This document shows, piece after piece, positions 1-59,000 of a DNA stretch of 64,000 nt. Made by a program: the position numbers and the translations under genes. Below the pieces are notes generated by a model, which saw only the letters and a program-made list of their open reading frames with translations, had not been told where the DNA came from and did not search any database. The DNA comes from Schistosoma haematobium (taxonomy: Eukaryota; Platyhelminthes; Trematoda; Strigeidida; Schistosomatidae), in the NCBI RefSeq assembly GCF_000699445.3, contig NC_067197.1, forward strand, positions 24,783,809 to 24,847,808, read 5' to 3'. Position 1 is the first letter of the stretch. Every line of letters starts with the position of its first letter.

Positions 1-1552
1 CAAGTATAAATATAAATAAATAGTCTATCGCAGATCAGAACATTGAGTCTAGAGCATGTCTCTTACGAACACACTCATGTTTAACGATTTTTCCTAGCTA
101 TCTGTCCAAAACTCATATAATTATCACTCATGTATTTAAATTTTATTTTGATAACCATTCATGTGTATTAGTAGTATTACTAAATCCTATCACGGTCAAG
201 TAAAAATGAGGTTGAGAAAATCTCCCCGTAACTGAATAAACCGTATCAAACTAACTGGAACACTAGTTGGAATTCTTCTCCACGGTATACTTTTGTTCCT
301 TCAGTTAGCCTACTAATACAGATGCAATTGGAATTCAACTCATATGGACAACTTACCGGCATAATCGTTATCTGATTTCATAATTTAAACCAAAACTAAT
401 ACCAATATTAACATTTCTACAATATTCATTATTTTAATATTTCTAAACACAAAATAATTACTACCTGTAAGTTAAGTTATTAACACGCATTGTTTTATTA
501 TTATTATTGTAATCCCATTTTTTATAGTTCAAATAATCTTCAACCAAATTTTCATTTTAAGCGTGTTAATCATGAAAGCAGATATTTTAAGATTATTACA
601 TGTATTTCCCGACCAGATGCTGCCGTCTTTTTTATTTATCTTTCAGCTTATCAATACCCAGAGGATCCTTATTATCCTTGGTAACCTCCGGCGCGCGACG
701 ATCCCATCCAATTCGGTATCGAACCAACATCACGTTGATTCTGGTGGGAGAGTAGTGTAGTGGCACTGGACAATAGCCACACAATCCACAAAGCTGTGAA
801 CACGAGACTACTCAGAAAATAGATATTCAATATTTAACTCGGGGAAATACCTAACAATGGAGAAGGCGCGAACAATGAATTGAATGGACTGGAGTCGATC
901 GAGTGGCATGGCTCGGCCATGCAGGCGTGGTCTCTGGCGAATGTTACCCTATATCTTCTATTCATATTAAATATATTGTTCTTTCTCTAGCCTAACCTTG
1001 TTCTACATCATATATTGGTAATTGATACGGTACAGTGAGTTGGTGTAGTCGATGGTGTGACTTCCACGTAAGATCTTATAGATTAGGCAGTTATATCATG
1101 ACAAATCTACAAATTTAGGATTAGGTCTATTATTAGAGCAGTACTAATATCATAGTAGACCATAATTCTACAGATCAGCACAGACACTAAATGCTTCGTA
1201 GGCTATTTGTATCGCGGATCGATCAGACTTTGCGGTTTATGCGGAGAATTAAGTGGTTGAAATAAAGCTATCTAGGGTCCACTGATATTTCTACTGTCAA
1301 GTCAACTAAGAAACTGACGTACTGGGGAAAAAATTTGCGCTATAGTCACTTCTGTCATCTAGAATCGTTTCTCATTGATAGACGCCACAGTGACTAAACT
1401 AAACTCTATTATCTATGTATATAAATAATGTTGCTGAACTGTAAATACAGTTTGAAATTCCACTGTAGACAAAGCACACTAGATTTTACAAGGCTGGCAG
1501 TTTATCTATTGTTTTCTGACTATATTTTCGAAATTTTCCATCACCAATGCAG
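1..1552. other. Non-coding stretch upstream of the first visible exon
   Basis: No convincing exon is visible here. The part from about 680 to 1290 is less AT-rich than its surroundings and looks like decayed repeat. Positions 1035-1172 match, in opposite orientation and at roughly 80 per cent by eye, positions 62462-62602. The missing 5' exon(s) of the large + strand gene may lie here or outside the window, because the first exon I can place begins inside a codon. Confidence 0.5.
1035..1172 (+). repeat. Dispersed repeat, inverted match to 62462-62602
   Basis: About 140 bp shared with the reverse complement of 62462-62602. Blocks such as GAGTTGGTGTAG, TGTGACTTCC, ATCATGACAAATCTACAA and GGTACTAAT-like stretches are shared in order with small indels. 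The copy at 62.5 kb lies just upstream of the gypsy zinc-knuckle region, so this could be a fragment of an LTR-element leader or LTR, but that is inference. Confidence 0.6.
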
Positions 1553-47843
<46,291 letters not shown>

Positions 47844-49581
47844 GAAACATCTAATTTTTGTTTATTTAATTATCATTTTAGTAAAAATTTAATAAATGTA
47901 ATATTTATTGTTTATTATTATTATTATTAATTTATTATTCACTTCCTGTTTGTTTATTTGTTTACAAAAATAATACATAACATTTAAACAAATCTCATTT
48001 AAAACTACCTAAGATTTCGTCCGCATTTTCATCATATATTTATGCATATATATATACATTTGTTTGAATGAATTGAAAGCATTCTAAACAAATTTTTATT
48101 TGCTGAAAGATCAATATTCTATTGTTTATTGTTTTATGCTTCTCTTTCTACAGTAATTTGTTTTTCTTACAGTATCAACCAATTAACACATTATCATATT
48201 GTTTTAATAAGGATAATAAGAAATTGTGTTACCTACATAGATATTAATCACTTGTTAAATGTAATAAGGAATCAACTTCATAACTTTGTTTATTTTTTAA
48301 AGAACTTATTGTTGTTGTTGTTGTTGTTGTTGTTGATAAATTCATGTTTATCAAAAAAAGAATATTTGAGTGAACAATTGTTTTCAATAGCTTCATCATC
48401 AGGCTCTACTGTTATAAGTCCATAATTATAATATTTTATGAAGGCCAAAATAAGGCAATGCATTAATGAGTTTGACAATGTTATGTGTTAAAAATAGTGA
48501 ATGTTTGCATCTGTTACGATTGTTTATTAGTTAACAATCCCAATATGAGTATTTAAATAAAAAAGAAATTTATCACTAACTATTAAATTCTGCATTATTT
48601 CTACCCATTTACAAGGTGTCATATTTTTTATATAATTACTAGAAGATATGTTGAATGTTTTAATGAAATCATTTTAATATGAATAATACTTGGTTTGTAA
48701 GCAGTCTACAAGGGTTCACAAGTTTTCGTTTGTTTGTTTGTTTTATAATGTTGATCATTGGAATTGTAGATTAGCGTTAATAACTGATCAATTGAAATCA
48801 TACAACCATTTTTTTTTACTAATATCTTCTCGAAAACTTGAACCCAGCACTGATTATTTCTAATGTTTTAATGTAGAAACACTCAATTACCAAAAACATG
48901 AAGGTTTTTTTTTGTTTCATTCTGTAATTTCTCTATCACTAACGTAAGTGTGTTATTTGATCTCTTTTATCTTCAATAAACTTTATCTTTGCCGACTGAA
49001 TTCATTGAAATACACAAGCCATGAAAAAAATTACACTTCAGATACGGCTTGATAAGAATCACGATTAATAAATGCTTATTGTATATTTGTATTATGGTTT
49101 TTTTTATTTCTCCCCACCCCATAGTTCAAAGACGCCGTGACTTCAGAAGAAGCATCATTATTTAAGATATTATGGATATCTGATAATTAAGGCGTGTGAT
49201 ATCATTGCCACCCACAAATGTTTAGTTAATCATTAAGCCGACACTTTATTAAACAATAATGAGTAGATACGTTATGCCATCGAGTCAAGTAAAACGCTTC
49301 CTAAAAAACGTAGGTATTTTCTAATCGTGTTAGTTAAAAACGAGATGCTGGATAGGGAATTCACAAATTCGGAAAAGAAAATAATAAATTTGACACGAAA
49401 TAACGTGAGGTACTGATTGATTAACTCCCATTAATATACGCACTAGTAATAAATCAAACGATTAATAAATGGATTTCATATTTTCAGTTTACCTACTAGA
49501 AGTTAATTTAATAAAAAAAGGGATAGAATTTCAATCTTGATCATATCCACTTTTGATCTAACAGTATTTTGGAAATGTCTT
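47844..49581. other. Downstream of the large gene, mostly AT-rich
   Basis: AATAAA at 47891, a (TTG)n run at about 48309-48336 and a Penelope-type hammerhead at 48365-48412. No gene is supported otherwise. Confidence 0.5.
48365..48412 (-). ncRNA. Penelope-type hammerhead motif, isolated
   Basis: On the - strand: AGAGC, CTGATGA (core intact), about 10 bases, GAAA, ACAATTGT (self-complementary stem III), TTC, ACTC. Layout matches the terminal-repeat hammerheads at 13.0 and 14.1 kb, so this is probably a lone terminal-repeat remnant. Stem II is very weak. Confidence 0.6.
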
Positions 49582-49596
49582 AATTAGCTGATTATA

Positions 49597-50268
<672 letters not shown>

Positions 50269-50439
50269 TTAGCTGATTATAAAAAAAGTTAATTCAAACA
50301 CTTTGACAGTATGTGATATGTCAGCTATTCTTCCAGGTCTTATATGCAAACAAGTTTGTTGTTATGTGGTTACTTCTCAAAAGTGTTAGTTAGCAGAGCT
50401 CATATTCATTGATTGAATAATTCTTATATCTAGAATTTG

Positions 50440-50640
50440 TTGTAGTTGGACTAGTCAGTACGGCATACTCAAATCTTTAGTGGAATATTGCTCCCCGTAG
50501 GATTCAAATCTGTATCACTCAGTTTTACCATAACCAAACTATTTTGACAGGAATAAACATTTTGTATCTTCACGTCCTAACATAAACACCAAGTTTAAGG
50601 CTTCCTCCTGATTACCTACAATAGCTAGACACAAACCACA
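50440..50640 (-). mobile_element. SINE family 3, decayed copy
   Basis: TTGCTCCCCGTAGGATTC, AAATCTGTATCACTCAG and TACCATAACCAAACTATTTTG follow the - strand tRNA-like head of the copy at 15.2-15.6 kb. No hammerhead is recognisable. Confidence 0.45.
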
Positions 50641-51623
50641 GTGTACTGCAAAATCCAGTTAATTAAACTAAGGAATATATTGTAACTGAATCGATAGATT
50701 ATAACTGAGAACAATGGTTATGACTCACTGAATAGTAGACGCAACAAAGCTTATGTTAAGCTAAAGTTTTAGGTATTGAAAAGAATAGTGAACAGCAGCA
50801 AATGCCAAATAATGGAGATATTCTGTCTCCAAATTTATGTTACTTAAAATTAAATTACGATAAAGAAATATTTTTTGAAATTGCTTAAGAAACACATTAT
50901 CCATCCGGAACTATACTGAATGGCTGATTTAAAATATGTCCTGTACTACTAACCTGTTAACACCATGTTTAAGAAGTATCAAAATACAAAATTGGTTCTG
51001 TTAACTAATTCATTTCTACAACTTTTTGGACAAAATGTACACAATATAACATGCCTAATCTCTGCCACTGTAATTTCCTCCTAGTGTTATAAATTATTTT
51101 CAATTTTTTTCGAATATTGCGTAACTAGAACAGCATACTGAATACTAATAAACAAGTGCTTTCTAACAGAATACTTTGAATAATAGTCTTCTTTTGAAAT
51201 GTATTTATGTATGAAGCAATTTAACCAACTGTTTATGTTTATATTACATATAACGTGCAGTTTTCTATTCAGTGAATATTCTCTTGCACAGGTTTATGCC
51301 CATCATATTTCAATTCATCTGGAAAATTTATATACAAGATAAAGTACAATTAAGTTCATAAGTGAAACAAATATTTAAATAAAACGTTTACAAGTTTAAT
51401 TAAAAGCCTTGAATAATACAATAGTATGAGGATCAAGACCAGCATAAAAATACTAACTAGAAGATTGTTACTGTTCAATCTTACACACGGGAATAGTTTA
51501 ACTTTGACCTAAACAAAACCAAACTGACAGGCTGTTTTGGGTAAAACCTCAGATTATATCGTAAATCCTTGCATATCCTATTTGATAATCTGCATGAATT
51601 AACACATTTTTTGTGCATATTAG

Positions 51624-51784
51624 GTTTAGTAAACATTATTTATATGATATTCGCTCAGGTCGTGAAAAACGACAGTCCTTTATTGATGAAGTGCCGTTTA
51701 ATTTATCATTATCCAATTATTATACAACTTTTAAAAGCAAGTTAATAGATAGTGAAACGGTTCATAGAAGAATAAAATCATAAA
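51624..51784 (+). other. Open exon-like segment of unknown origin
   Basis: After an acceptor-like TGCATATTAG, two frames are open for more than 40 codons. One, rich in codons used by the large gene (HYLYDIRSGREKRQSFIDEV), runs to TAA at about 51783. It does not join exon 14 of the large gene in phase. It may be a chance reading frame or an exon of an unseen gene. Confidence 0.25.
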
Positions 51785-52287
51785 TGAACAAATATCAGAG
51801 GATTTTGTCCATTAGTTCTGAAAACAATCCTTTTTATTTAATATTAGGATGAAGAATGAAGTAGGTTAGCCATGTAACCAATGCTTCATCATATGGAATG
51901 GGAACATTCAAGGTGATTAGACAATTATTGATATATGGGAAACAATTCATCAGCCACATGAAAACCATACATTATCATAACAAATTCTGATGAAAGACGG
52001 AGAATAGCTTAGCTTGTCTTACAGCTATTTAGATTGTCAGGTTTTTTAACAAGGTTCATAACCAACGAATTAACATACAACTTCAATTTGGATAGATTAA
52101 CGGACGACGTAATGGTTCTGTAGGAGAGTTCTCTGAACCTATAAAATAAACGCTTGAATAAGGAATCGAAAAACCGATTTCTAAGTCTAACAACAAATAC
52201 TTTAAACGCATCAGAATGTCGCAGTAAAGGTTTATTTGGTTTTCAATGTGTTACTGTTATAACTACTTGTAAGTCGCTAACGTTTGT

Positions 52288-52871
52288 TAACTAATATAGT
52301 ATCTAAAATACTAGCCTCGATAATTATCAGACGCTTAACTAAGACTCGTGAACTGCAAACACGAGAGAATCAAGCTGGTTTCAGACCTGATCGTGGCTGC
52401 ATCGACCACATATTCACCACTCGTCAGGTTCTAGAACATTGGCATACTTATCGGCGTCCGACAATGGTGGTCTTTCTTGACTTAAAAGCAGCATTTGACT
52501 CGGTAGACCGCGAGATTCTGTGGCAGTGTCTGTCATTGAAAGGTGTACCTCAGAAGGCTCTTTACTCGAACACTACCAATCGAGTCACAGCTTATGGCGA
52601 ACTGTCATCCGCCTTTGCAACCTCAAGTGGTGTCCGTCAAGGCTGTCCACTTTCCCAATTTTTGTTTAACTTCATCATAGACCTATTGATAGAAATAACA
52701 TTCTCGTCTACTGAATTCTCGGGTATTGATCTCCTTCCAGGAGGTCCACTTATCGACTTAGAATACGCAGATGACATAGTCCTGTTTGGTGAAGACGCTG
52801 ATAAAATGCAGTCTTTTGGTAGCACTGAGCAACAATGCCAGAATGTTTGGAATGCGCTTCTCTCCCTCTAA
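52288..52871 (+). pseudogene. Reverse transcriptase fragment with YADD
   Basis: Open from the truncation point for about 195 codons. Catalytic YADD at about 52768. VPQK is followed directly by ALYSNTTNR, suggesting a small in-frame loss. After about 52810 the true frame is the one running 52786-53061. Confidence 0.85.
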
Positions 52872-53322
52872 ATGCAAGTTGTTGTTTCAGGACTGGTCTG
52901 GGTCAACACCTGAACTAAGGATAGGGAGTGAAGTAGTCGAACGTGTTGACAACTTCACTTATCTCGGAAGTCTGATCAGCCCTAATGGGTTGGTGTCTGA
53001 CGAAATCTCAGCACGAATTCGAAAAGCTCGATTGGCTTTTGCCAACTTGCGTCACCTATAACGAAGGTGAGATATTCGTCTATCAATTAAAGGACGAGTA
53101 TACTGCGCGGCAGTTCGTTCTATTTTAATTTACGGCAGCGAAACATGGCCATTAAGAGTAGAAGACACTCGTAAGCTACTAGTATTTGACCACAGATGCC
53201 TCAGAAATATTGCTCGCATCTGCTGGGACCACCGGGTAAGTAATAGTGAGGTTAGACGTAGGGTATTAGGGAAGGATGGTAAATCAGTTGATGAAGTTGT
53301 GAATCTTCATCGACTGTGATGG

Positions 53323-53604
53323 TTGGCACACATGTTACGTATGCGTGAAGACCGATTACCACGACGTGCAATGGTGACTAGTGTTGGGGATGGTTGGAAG
53401 AAAGTTAGGGACGGCCAAACCAGAACGCGACATCAGTCCCTGAAGTCACTAACTTCTGGTCTCAGCCATGTTGGTAGATGCAGACTACTTGGTTGGGGTC
53501 CGCGTGACTATTGTAACCCATGGTTGGAGACTCTGCGTGACATGGCTCAGAATCGTTCACAATGGCGTATGCGTATACACTCTTTGTCTTCCTTTAAACT
53601 GTGA
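53323..53604 (+). pseudogene. C-terminal fragment of the same element
   Basis: AHMLRMREDRLPRRAM, GWKKVRDGQTRTRHQ, GLSHVGRCRLLGWGPRDY, NRSQWRMRIHSLSS and stop. The same block is repeated, more damaged, at about 54640-54910. Confidence 0.8.
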
Positions 53605-53930
53605 GATTAAAATCGCTTCATATATTTCTTTCTACGAACTTATTCTTTCTACCTGTACTATGCTCTTATATACAATCTTTCTTTTATATATTATCACCAT
53701 TGACTTAACTACTCCTATGAATTTGGTGTTCATCTTGTTGTGCTAATAAGGTATGGCAGCTTCGGCCGATGGAAATATGTGCCTGGTCTTACGTTGTAGC
53801 TGACTGACTGCTAACGTTTGTCTCCACTTTTATTCTCTCAGAAAGATTTTCAGCAGTTAAATTCGAAATCAAATGAGCCATGAAGAAAAATGGCTTGAGA
53901 GTTCTGTGATCTTCAATAACCGGCTATCAG

Positions 53931-53995
53931 TCAGTCAGCTACAACATAGGACCAGGCACATTTATACATCGGAGGAAGTATGGTGTTGTTAGTCG
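53931..53995 (-). repeat. Inverted fragment of the same element's 3' end
   Basis: CAGTCAGTCAGCTACAACAT and GGACCAGGCACAT are the reverse complement of the 3' end of the element at 53780-53809 (GTGCCTGGTCTTACGTTGTA, then the TGAC tail). Confidence 0.7.
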
Positions 53996-54035
53996 AGGAA
54001 GGAGGAATAATGGGAATCGAAGAAGGAAATTGATT

Positions 54036-55500
54036 ATGAATACAGTGGTCTTGAGTGCTGTCAGAGGTGTGAAGGCGGTTTTCATTTTCCGGTTGCCCAC
54101 GCCGTGGAAGGATTCCTCTAATAGTATCTGAAAGTGAGACTGGGTTAGAGTTGATCTTAGTGACCCAAGAACGTGACTGTGGTGCCCAAAGGACAACTGA
54201 TTAGGGCCCGTCACACATGACCTTTTTGTAGCCTTCGTCAACACCTGAACTAAGTCGAACGCATCGACAACTTCACTTATCTCGGAAGTTTGATCAGCCA
54301 TAATGGGTTAGTGACTGGCGAAACCTCTGCACAGATTCAAAAATCTCGTTTGACTTTCGCCAACATACGTCACCTATGGCGAAGGTGAGATATCCGTCTA
54401 TCAATTAAAGGACGAGTGTGCTGTGCGGCAGTCCGTTCTGTTTTACTTTACGATTGCGAATCGTAGTCACTAAGAGTATAAAATATTCGTAAGCTACTAG
54501 TATTTGATCACAGATGCCTTAGAAATAATGCTCGCATCTGCTGGGACCACCGAGTAAGTAATAGTGAGGTTAGACGTAAGGTATTAGGGAAGGATGGTAA
54601 ATCAGTTGATGAGGTTGTGAATCTTCACCGACTGAGATGGTTGGGCCACGTGTTGCGTATGCCTAAACACCGATTACCACGACGCGAAATGCTGACTAAT
54701 GTTGGGGATGGTTAGAAGAGAGTCAGGGCGGCCAAACCAAAACGTTGCATCAGTGCTTGAAGTCCCTAACTTCTAGTCTGAGCCATGTTAGTAGATGCAG
54801 ACTAATGAATGGGATTCGTATAGCTGTTGCAACCAATCATTGAAGACTCTGTGTGATATGGCTCAGAATCAATCACAATGGCTTAGATGTATAAACTCTT
54901 TGTATTCCCTTAAACCATGGGATTACAATTACTTTATACTTTTCTTTCTACGGACTAATTCTTTCTCCCTGTATTACATCCTTATACACAGTCTTTCTTT
55001 TATATATCACTACCGTTGAATTAACTACTATGAATTTAGTGATCATCTTGTTGTGCTAATGAGGTGTGGCCACTTAGACGGATGCATAAATGTGTCTTGT
55101 CTTTTGTTGTAGCTGACTGACTGACTGAATTGTCATGTTAGCTCCGTACTTGTTGAGACTTTGCTGAAGGATACGGATAACCTTGGGGTACGCATTTTTA
55201 GGGTGGACCTTTTATAACCACGCACGCCCACTTTGTGAGAAGGCAGTATCGCCGTTATGCTGGTTGTCTGATGGAAAAACCTTATTGCAGTCACACTTCT
55301 GTACCGTCAGCAGTACGACTCCGCTCTCAGACCTTGGGTTTGATGCTTTTAGTCTTACTGCTCTTCAAGTGACCTGTCTGGCATGGTAGGACCATGAGGA
55401 ATGATTGTTTCAGCCAGTAAAACACGATCAGGTCATCACTATAGGCAAGCCCGACCACCACGTCAAGGTAGCAGCATCGGTCGGGTTTACCGGTGATTCA
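54036..55500 (+). repeat. Repeat R1, copy 2, split by a nested insertion
   Basis: 54036-54235 matches the first part of R1 at 8204 and 55135-55500 the rest. The text breaks between CTTTTTGTAG and GTTAGCTCCG, exactly where a non-LTR fragment sits. Confidence 0.8.
54236..55134 (+). mobile_element. Non-LTR fragment nested inside R1
   Basis: Matches 52903-53809 of the neighbouring element (ACCTGAACTAAG, ACTTCACTTATCTCGGAAG, CTGCTGGGACCACCG, ATGGCTCAGAATC) and ends in GCTGACTGACTGACTG. It is more decayed than the neighbour. No clear target duplication; about 8 bp at the junctions are similar only. Confidence 0.82.
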
Positions 55501-55929
55501 TTTATAATGTCAGTGATTAAGGTATATAATTCATCTGATTAGTAAGTTCAATACTTTATCAACTGTTCCAAAAGCAAATTCTACATTATATATATATATT
55601 CAAAACGATCATCTTTTGCTCACGATAATGAGTGCATCACATTTGCAATGAGTGTCTGGATCTAGATGGTCACAATATGTTACTAAAGTTTTGGTAAGGT
55701 GATTCACAAGTAAGCACTCGTGAGTATATATTTATTATGAACGTGAAACTTTATAATTATTGTTCAACTTGAAATTCATCTTTATATTCTCCTGGAGTCT
55801 AATGATTACCTAACTTAAATTACTACATGATATAGACTATCTCTAGGTTGAAATGTCTTCACAACTCTCTATACTAATAAAAACCTCTTTGCATAAAGCA
55901 CCGTCTGCGACTTAACAAGCTTCAATAAA

Positions 55930-56085
55930 TTAGTCGCATGAAACATAGCCAACTATAATTAATAAGATACATGTGGACATTAACACAAATAATTTACCTA
56001 AATACAATCCAGGATCATGGGAAACATTTGTTCGTATATTTTCATTGTCGTCACTTTCTTCCAAGGTTAAACGACGTAACTGCAT
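55930..56085 (-). CDS. FBXO36: FBXO36 exon 5 (end uncertain)
   Basis: Acceptor TTATTAACAG; begins MQLRRLTLEESDDNEN, which follows the family text (QLRKRK type). Reads through to TAA at 55930-55932. A GTAAAT donor about 88 bases in could lead to a further exon outside what I can see. Confidence 0.65.
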   Translation of the reverse strand: MQLRRLTLEESDDNENIRTNVSHDPGLYLGKLFVLMSTCILLIIVGYVSCD

Positions 56086-59000
56086 CTGTTAATAACCATA
56101 GTTGCGATATAATTTCAAGCATCTTTAATTCATTTTACCTGAAGGTGTAATTTGCTTGTGAATAGAAGCTTTTTCCATCCGAATAGTTTTGCTAACTCTT
56201 CAACAGGTCTACTTGGCTGACTTAATGTTGTGTTAACATAGATCTCACGCCATAATGAATCGCTATTACAAATCTTTGAAAAAACAATAACTCAAACGGT
56301 AAAGATAAAACAATTACCTCATTAAAGTGTCTTGATGTAGTCCCTAAATTAATCACATCCTCCAGATTTAGATAAAAAATTATCTTCACTAGAATTTTGT
56401 TTGGTATTCTGACTAAATAATCCAGCTTCCCAGCACATATGTTCAGACAGTAGTCTAGTGTTTTATGGCCCATAACCCTGAGTATTTCATCTAGGAAAAA
56501 TCAAAAAATTAGAGGTAGATATAGACATAGTTTTTGCGATTAGCTCTTTAATTAGTTTCGGTTTTAATCAAAGAATTTCATCATTTCATTTCTTATTGTC
56601 AAGTCACCCTAAATAGTGCTATCCTAAGAAACAAATTAGTTTAACTTGGTGAACTTTAGTATATCTTTCTATACCTCCCTGATTTATTAACATAAAATCT
56701 AGTATAACATTAACCAACGTTTAACATTAAAAATAATGGCCACTAAAGTCATTCCAATCATAATTCCCGTTCTTTAAACTAACAAACTAACTTACTATGC
56801 ATCCGATCGTCTTGTTCGAATTCCTCATAAGTTGCCACACTTTCGCCTGGATGAAACTTTGCCCCATCATTTCTTGATGTAATCTTCCACCATCTCAATT
56901 TGAACTTGAAAAAAAAGAGCACTTATAATTTTGTTGGAGAATGTTTTGACTTCATTCACATATTACGTGATAAGTGACTTCATTGCCACTTACAACACAC
57001 ACTCAAAACAGATAAGTAAAACTAAAATTGATTGATCTAGGAAACTTGTAAATATCTACTTTTTATTCATGATTCTGTCGAAAACTTTTTTTGTTGTCAG
57101 TTTCCACTCAAGTATAGTTATTTTAGTTTTCAACAACAATTTTATGTTAATTTGTTTTAAACCCAGAGTGCTACTCAATTTTTACATAAGTACGAAGAGT
57201 TTATACTTGGGATAATTGTGATACTAAAGGACGCTTGTGATATACTATTTAATATTCGAATGCTATGAAGGATATGGCAAAGACGCTATACTTTGAAACG
57301 CATGACAAAAACGTCATACTATTGCATTATATTATATTCATACTATTCTGCATCAATGTTTGTTCTTGCTGTATTTAAATTCATAATGGGAACCAATTGC
57401 ATGATATTGCATTATATAAAGGTGACGATAGTAAGAGCTTGAGACTAAATGACCGAGGATAAGATAGGGGCAGAAACAAAGGATAATAGTACCTTCATTG
57501 TGATAATAAGTAAATAAATGAGATTACTTGTGGCTTTTGTAGCCTGGCGTTTTTAAATGCGTTGTCTTATACTCTTTGTAAACTCTTGCTATAATATATA
57601 CACTTGGATTCGCAGCTAAAAACAACAGGCGATTGATGTAAGGCATGAGTCTTTAGAATTTAAAGCACGATTTAGTACACTAGTAAACAAACCAATACTT
57701 AATTTACATTGTACGAAGTACAGTACACCTGTAGTTTCGGTTGCTGTATCAAGCCCACACAGCTTATTCTAGCTTCTGGACAGGCCAATTTATCTATTCT
57801 TCTCGAGTCACGTTTCGACCTTGTTATCTATTCGTTTATCAGCCTTGACTGTTCTTATGTAAGCGTATGTGTGTTTATTCCTTATCTTACTCATCGTATA
57901 TCTGTAAGTTATTTTGGTCTCACTATGAATATCGGTTCACGCCTGGTTAAATCGAGTTGGCTCACAAGCCTTCACCTATTCGCTTCCTTTGCTGCGTTTC
58001 TCTGATTTTCTGTGTCGATCAACGATTGTACAAAATTTACGTATTCGAAAATCCATTCTCGTATTTGATTTATTTAACTCTGTTATCTACTAACGCGATT
58101 TAGGTCAATGATTATATACGAGGATTGGCGACATGTATATTTCGATAACAAGCAGAAAACGATCTACGTAAAGTCAGATTTCGTGTCACTAAACACAAGT
58201 CGAATTCATGTCAAAACGTATACAATCTTTCAAAATATAAAAACACTTAAAACATTAATTGAATCTGTCTCTCAGTGTACTAATGGATAATTCGGTGTAC
58301 TCTCCTTTAGTCTGAGTTATAAAAATATGAGAATACAAGTTAAGACAGGATTCTATGTGATAGCTTACTCATTTGATATTTTATTTATTTTAACAATCTA
58401 AAAATTGAGAACTGACAAGCAGGAGACAATTGAATGAAAAATTAACAATTGTTCATAAAGCGAACAAATAAAAAGATAATATAACTAAAGCTCGCAAAAC
58501 AATAGACGATTAGTGTACTCGCCGTAGTTTCAGTGCTAGGATGTACAATAAACTTTAGACGTAGACAATCATCTGATGAAATTCAGTGGTTGAGCAACAA
58601 TGTATCACTTCATAGTTTTTACACGATCAAAATTTGAACCTACTCAATGTCATAAACTTTTATGCCAGCATACTAAACTCTCATAAATTTACAGTTAATA
58701 GTTTCATCCCGTCATTACTTTAATTTGCTACTTTGGTTTTCTGATACAAGTTAAAATAAAAACTATATAAAGTTTATAATATGAATTTTTAATAAAGTAA
58801 AACGATGAAAATGTTTTGCAATTTTTCGTGAGAACGAAGCTGATAAATTTCAGCGGCAAATGTGCATGTATGCGAGGTTTCAATCTCTCTACATATGCAA
58901 ATATGAAATGATATTAACTTGCGATTGTGAATTAGCAAGTGTACGTATTAGCACAACATTATTACAACACTTTGTCAAGGTATATTGCATTTGGGCAAGC

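Larger units (their letters stand above)
52288..53809 (+). mobile_element. Non-LTR retrotransposon (second family), 5'-truncated, 12-bp target duplication
   Basis: Flanked by GCTAACGTTTGT at 52276-52287 and 53810-53821. It carries the RT domain from block 2 on (NQAGFRPDRGCIDHIF, VVFLDLKAAFDSVDREIL, SGVRQGCPLSQFLFNF, LEYADDIVLFGEDADKM) and the C-terminal region (FTYLGSLISPNG, ILIYGSETWPLR, RDMAQNRSQW). Ends in a TGAC repeat tail. The frame is broken at about 52810 (shift), 53059 (stop) and 53320 (stop). Its class (CR1/Jockey-like or RTE-like) needs a tree. Confidence 0.9.

Noticed and set aside
48172..48255. Alternative last exon of the large gene (after TTCTTACAG)
   Set aside because: It is open and in phase for about 24 codons but lacks the His pair that closes zinc finger 2; the exon at 47805 supplies it.
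57709..58005. 98-codon + strand reading frame with hydrophobic text
   Set aside because: No splice signals, no family resemblance, and it lies in a composition island that looks like a repeat.
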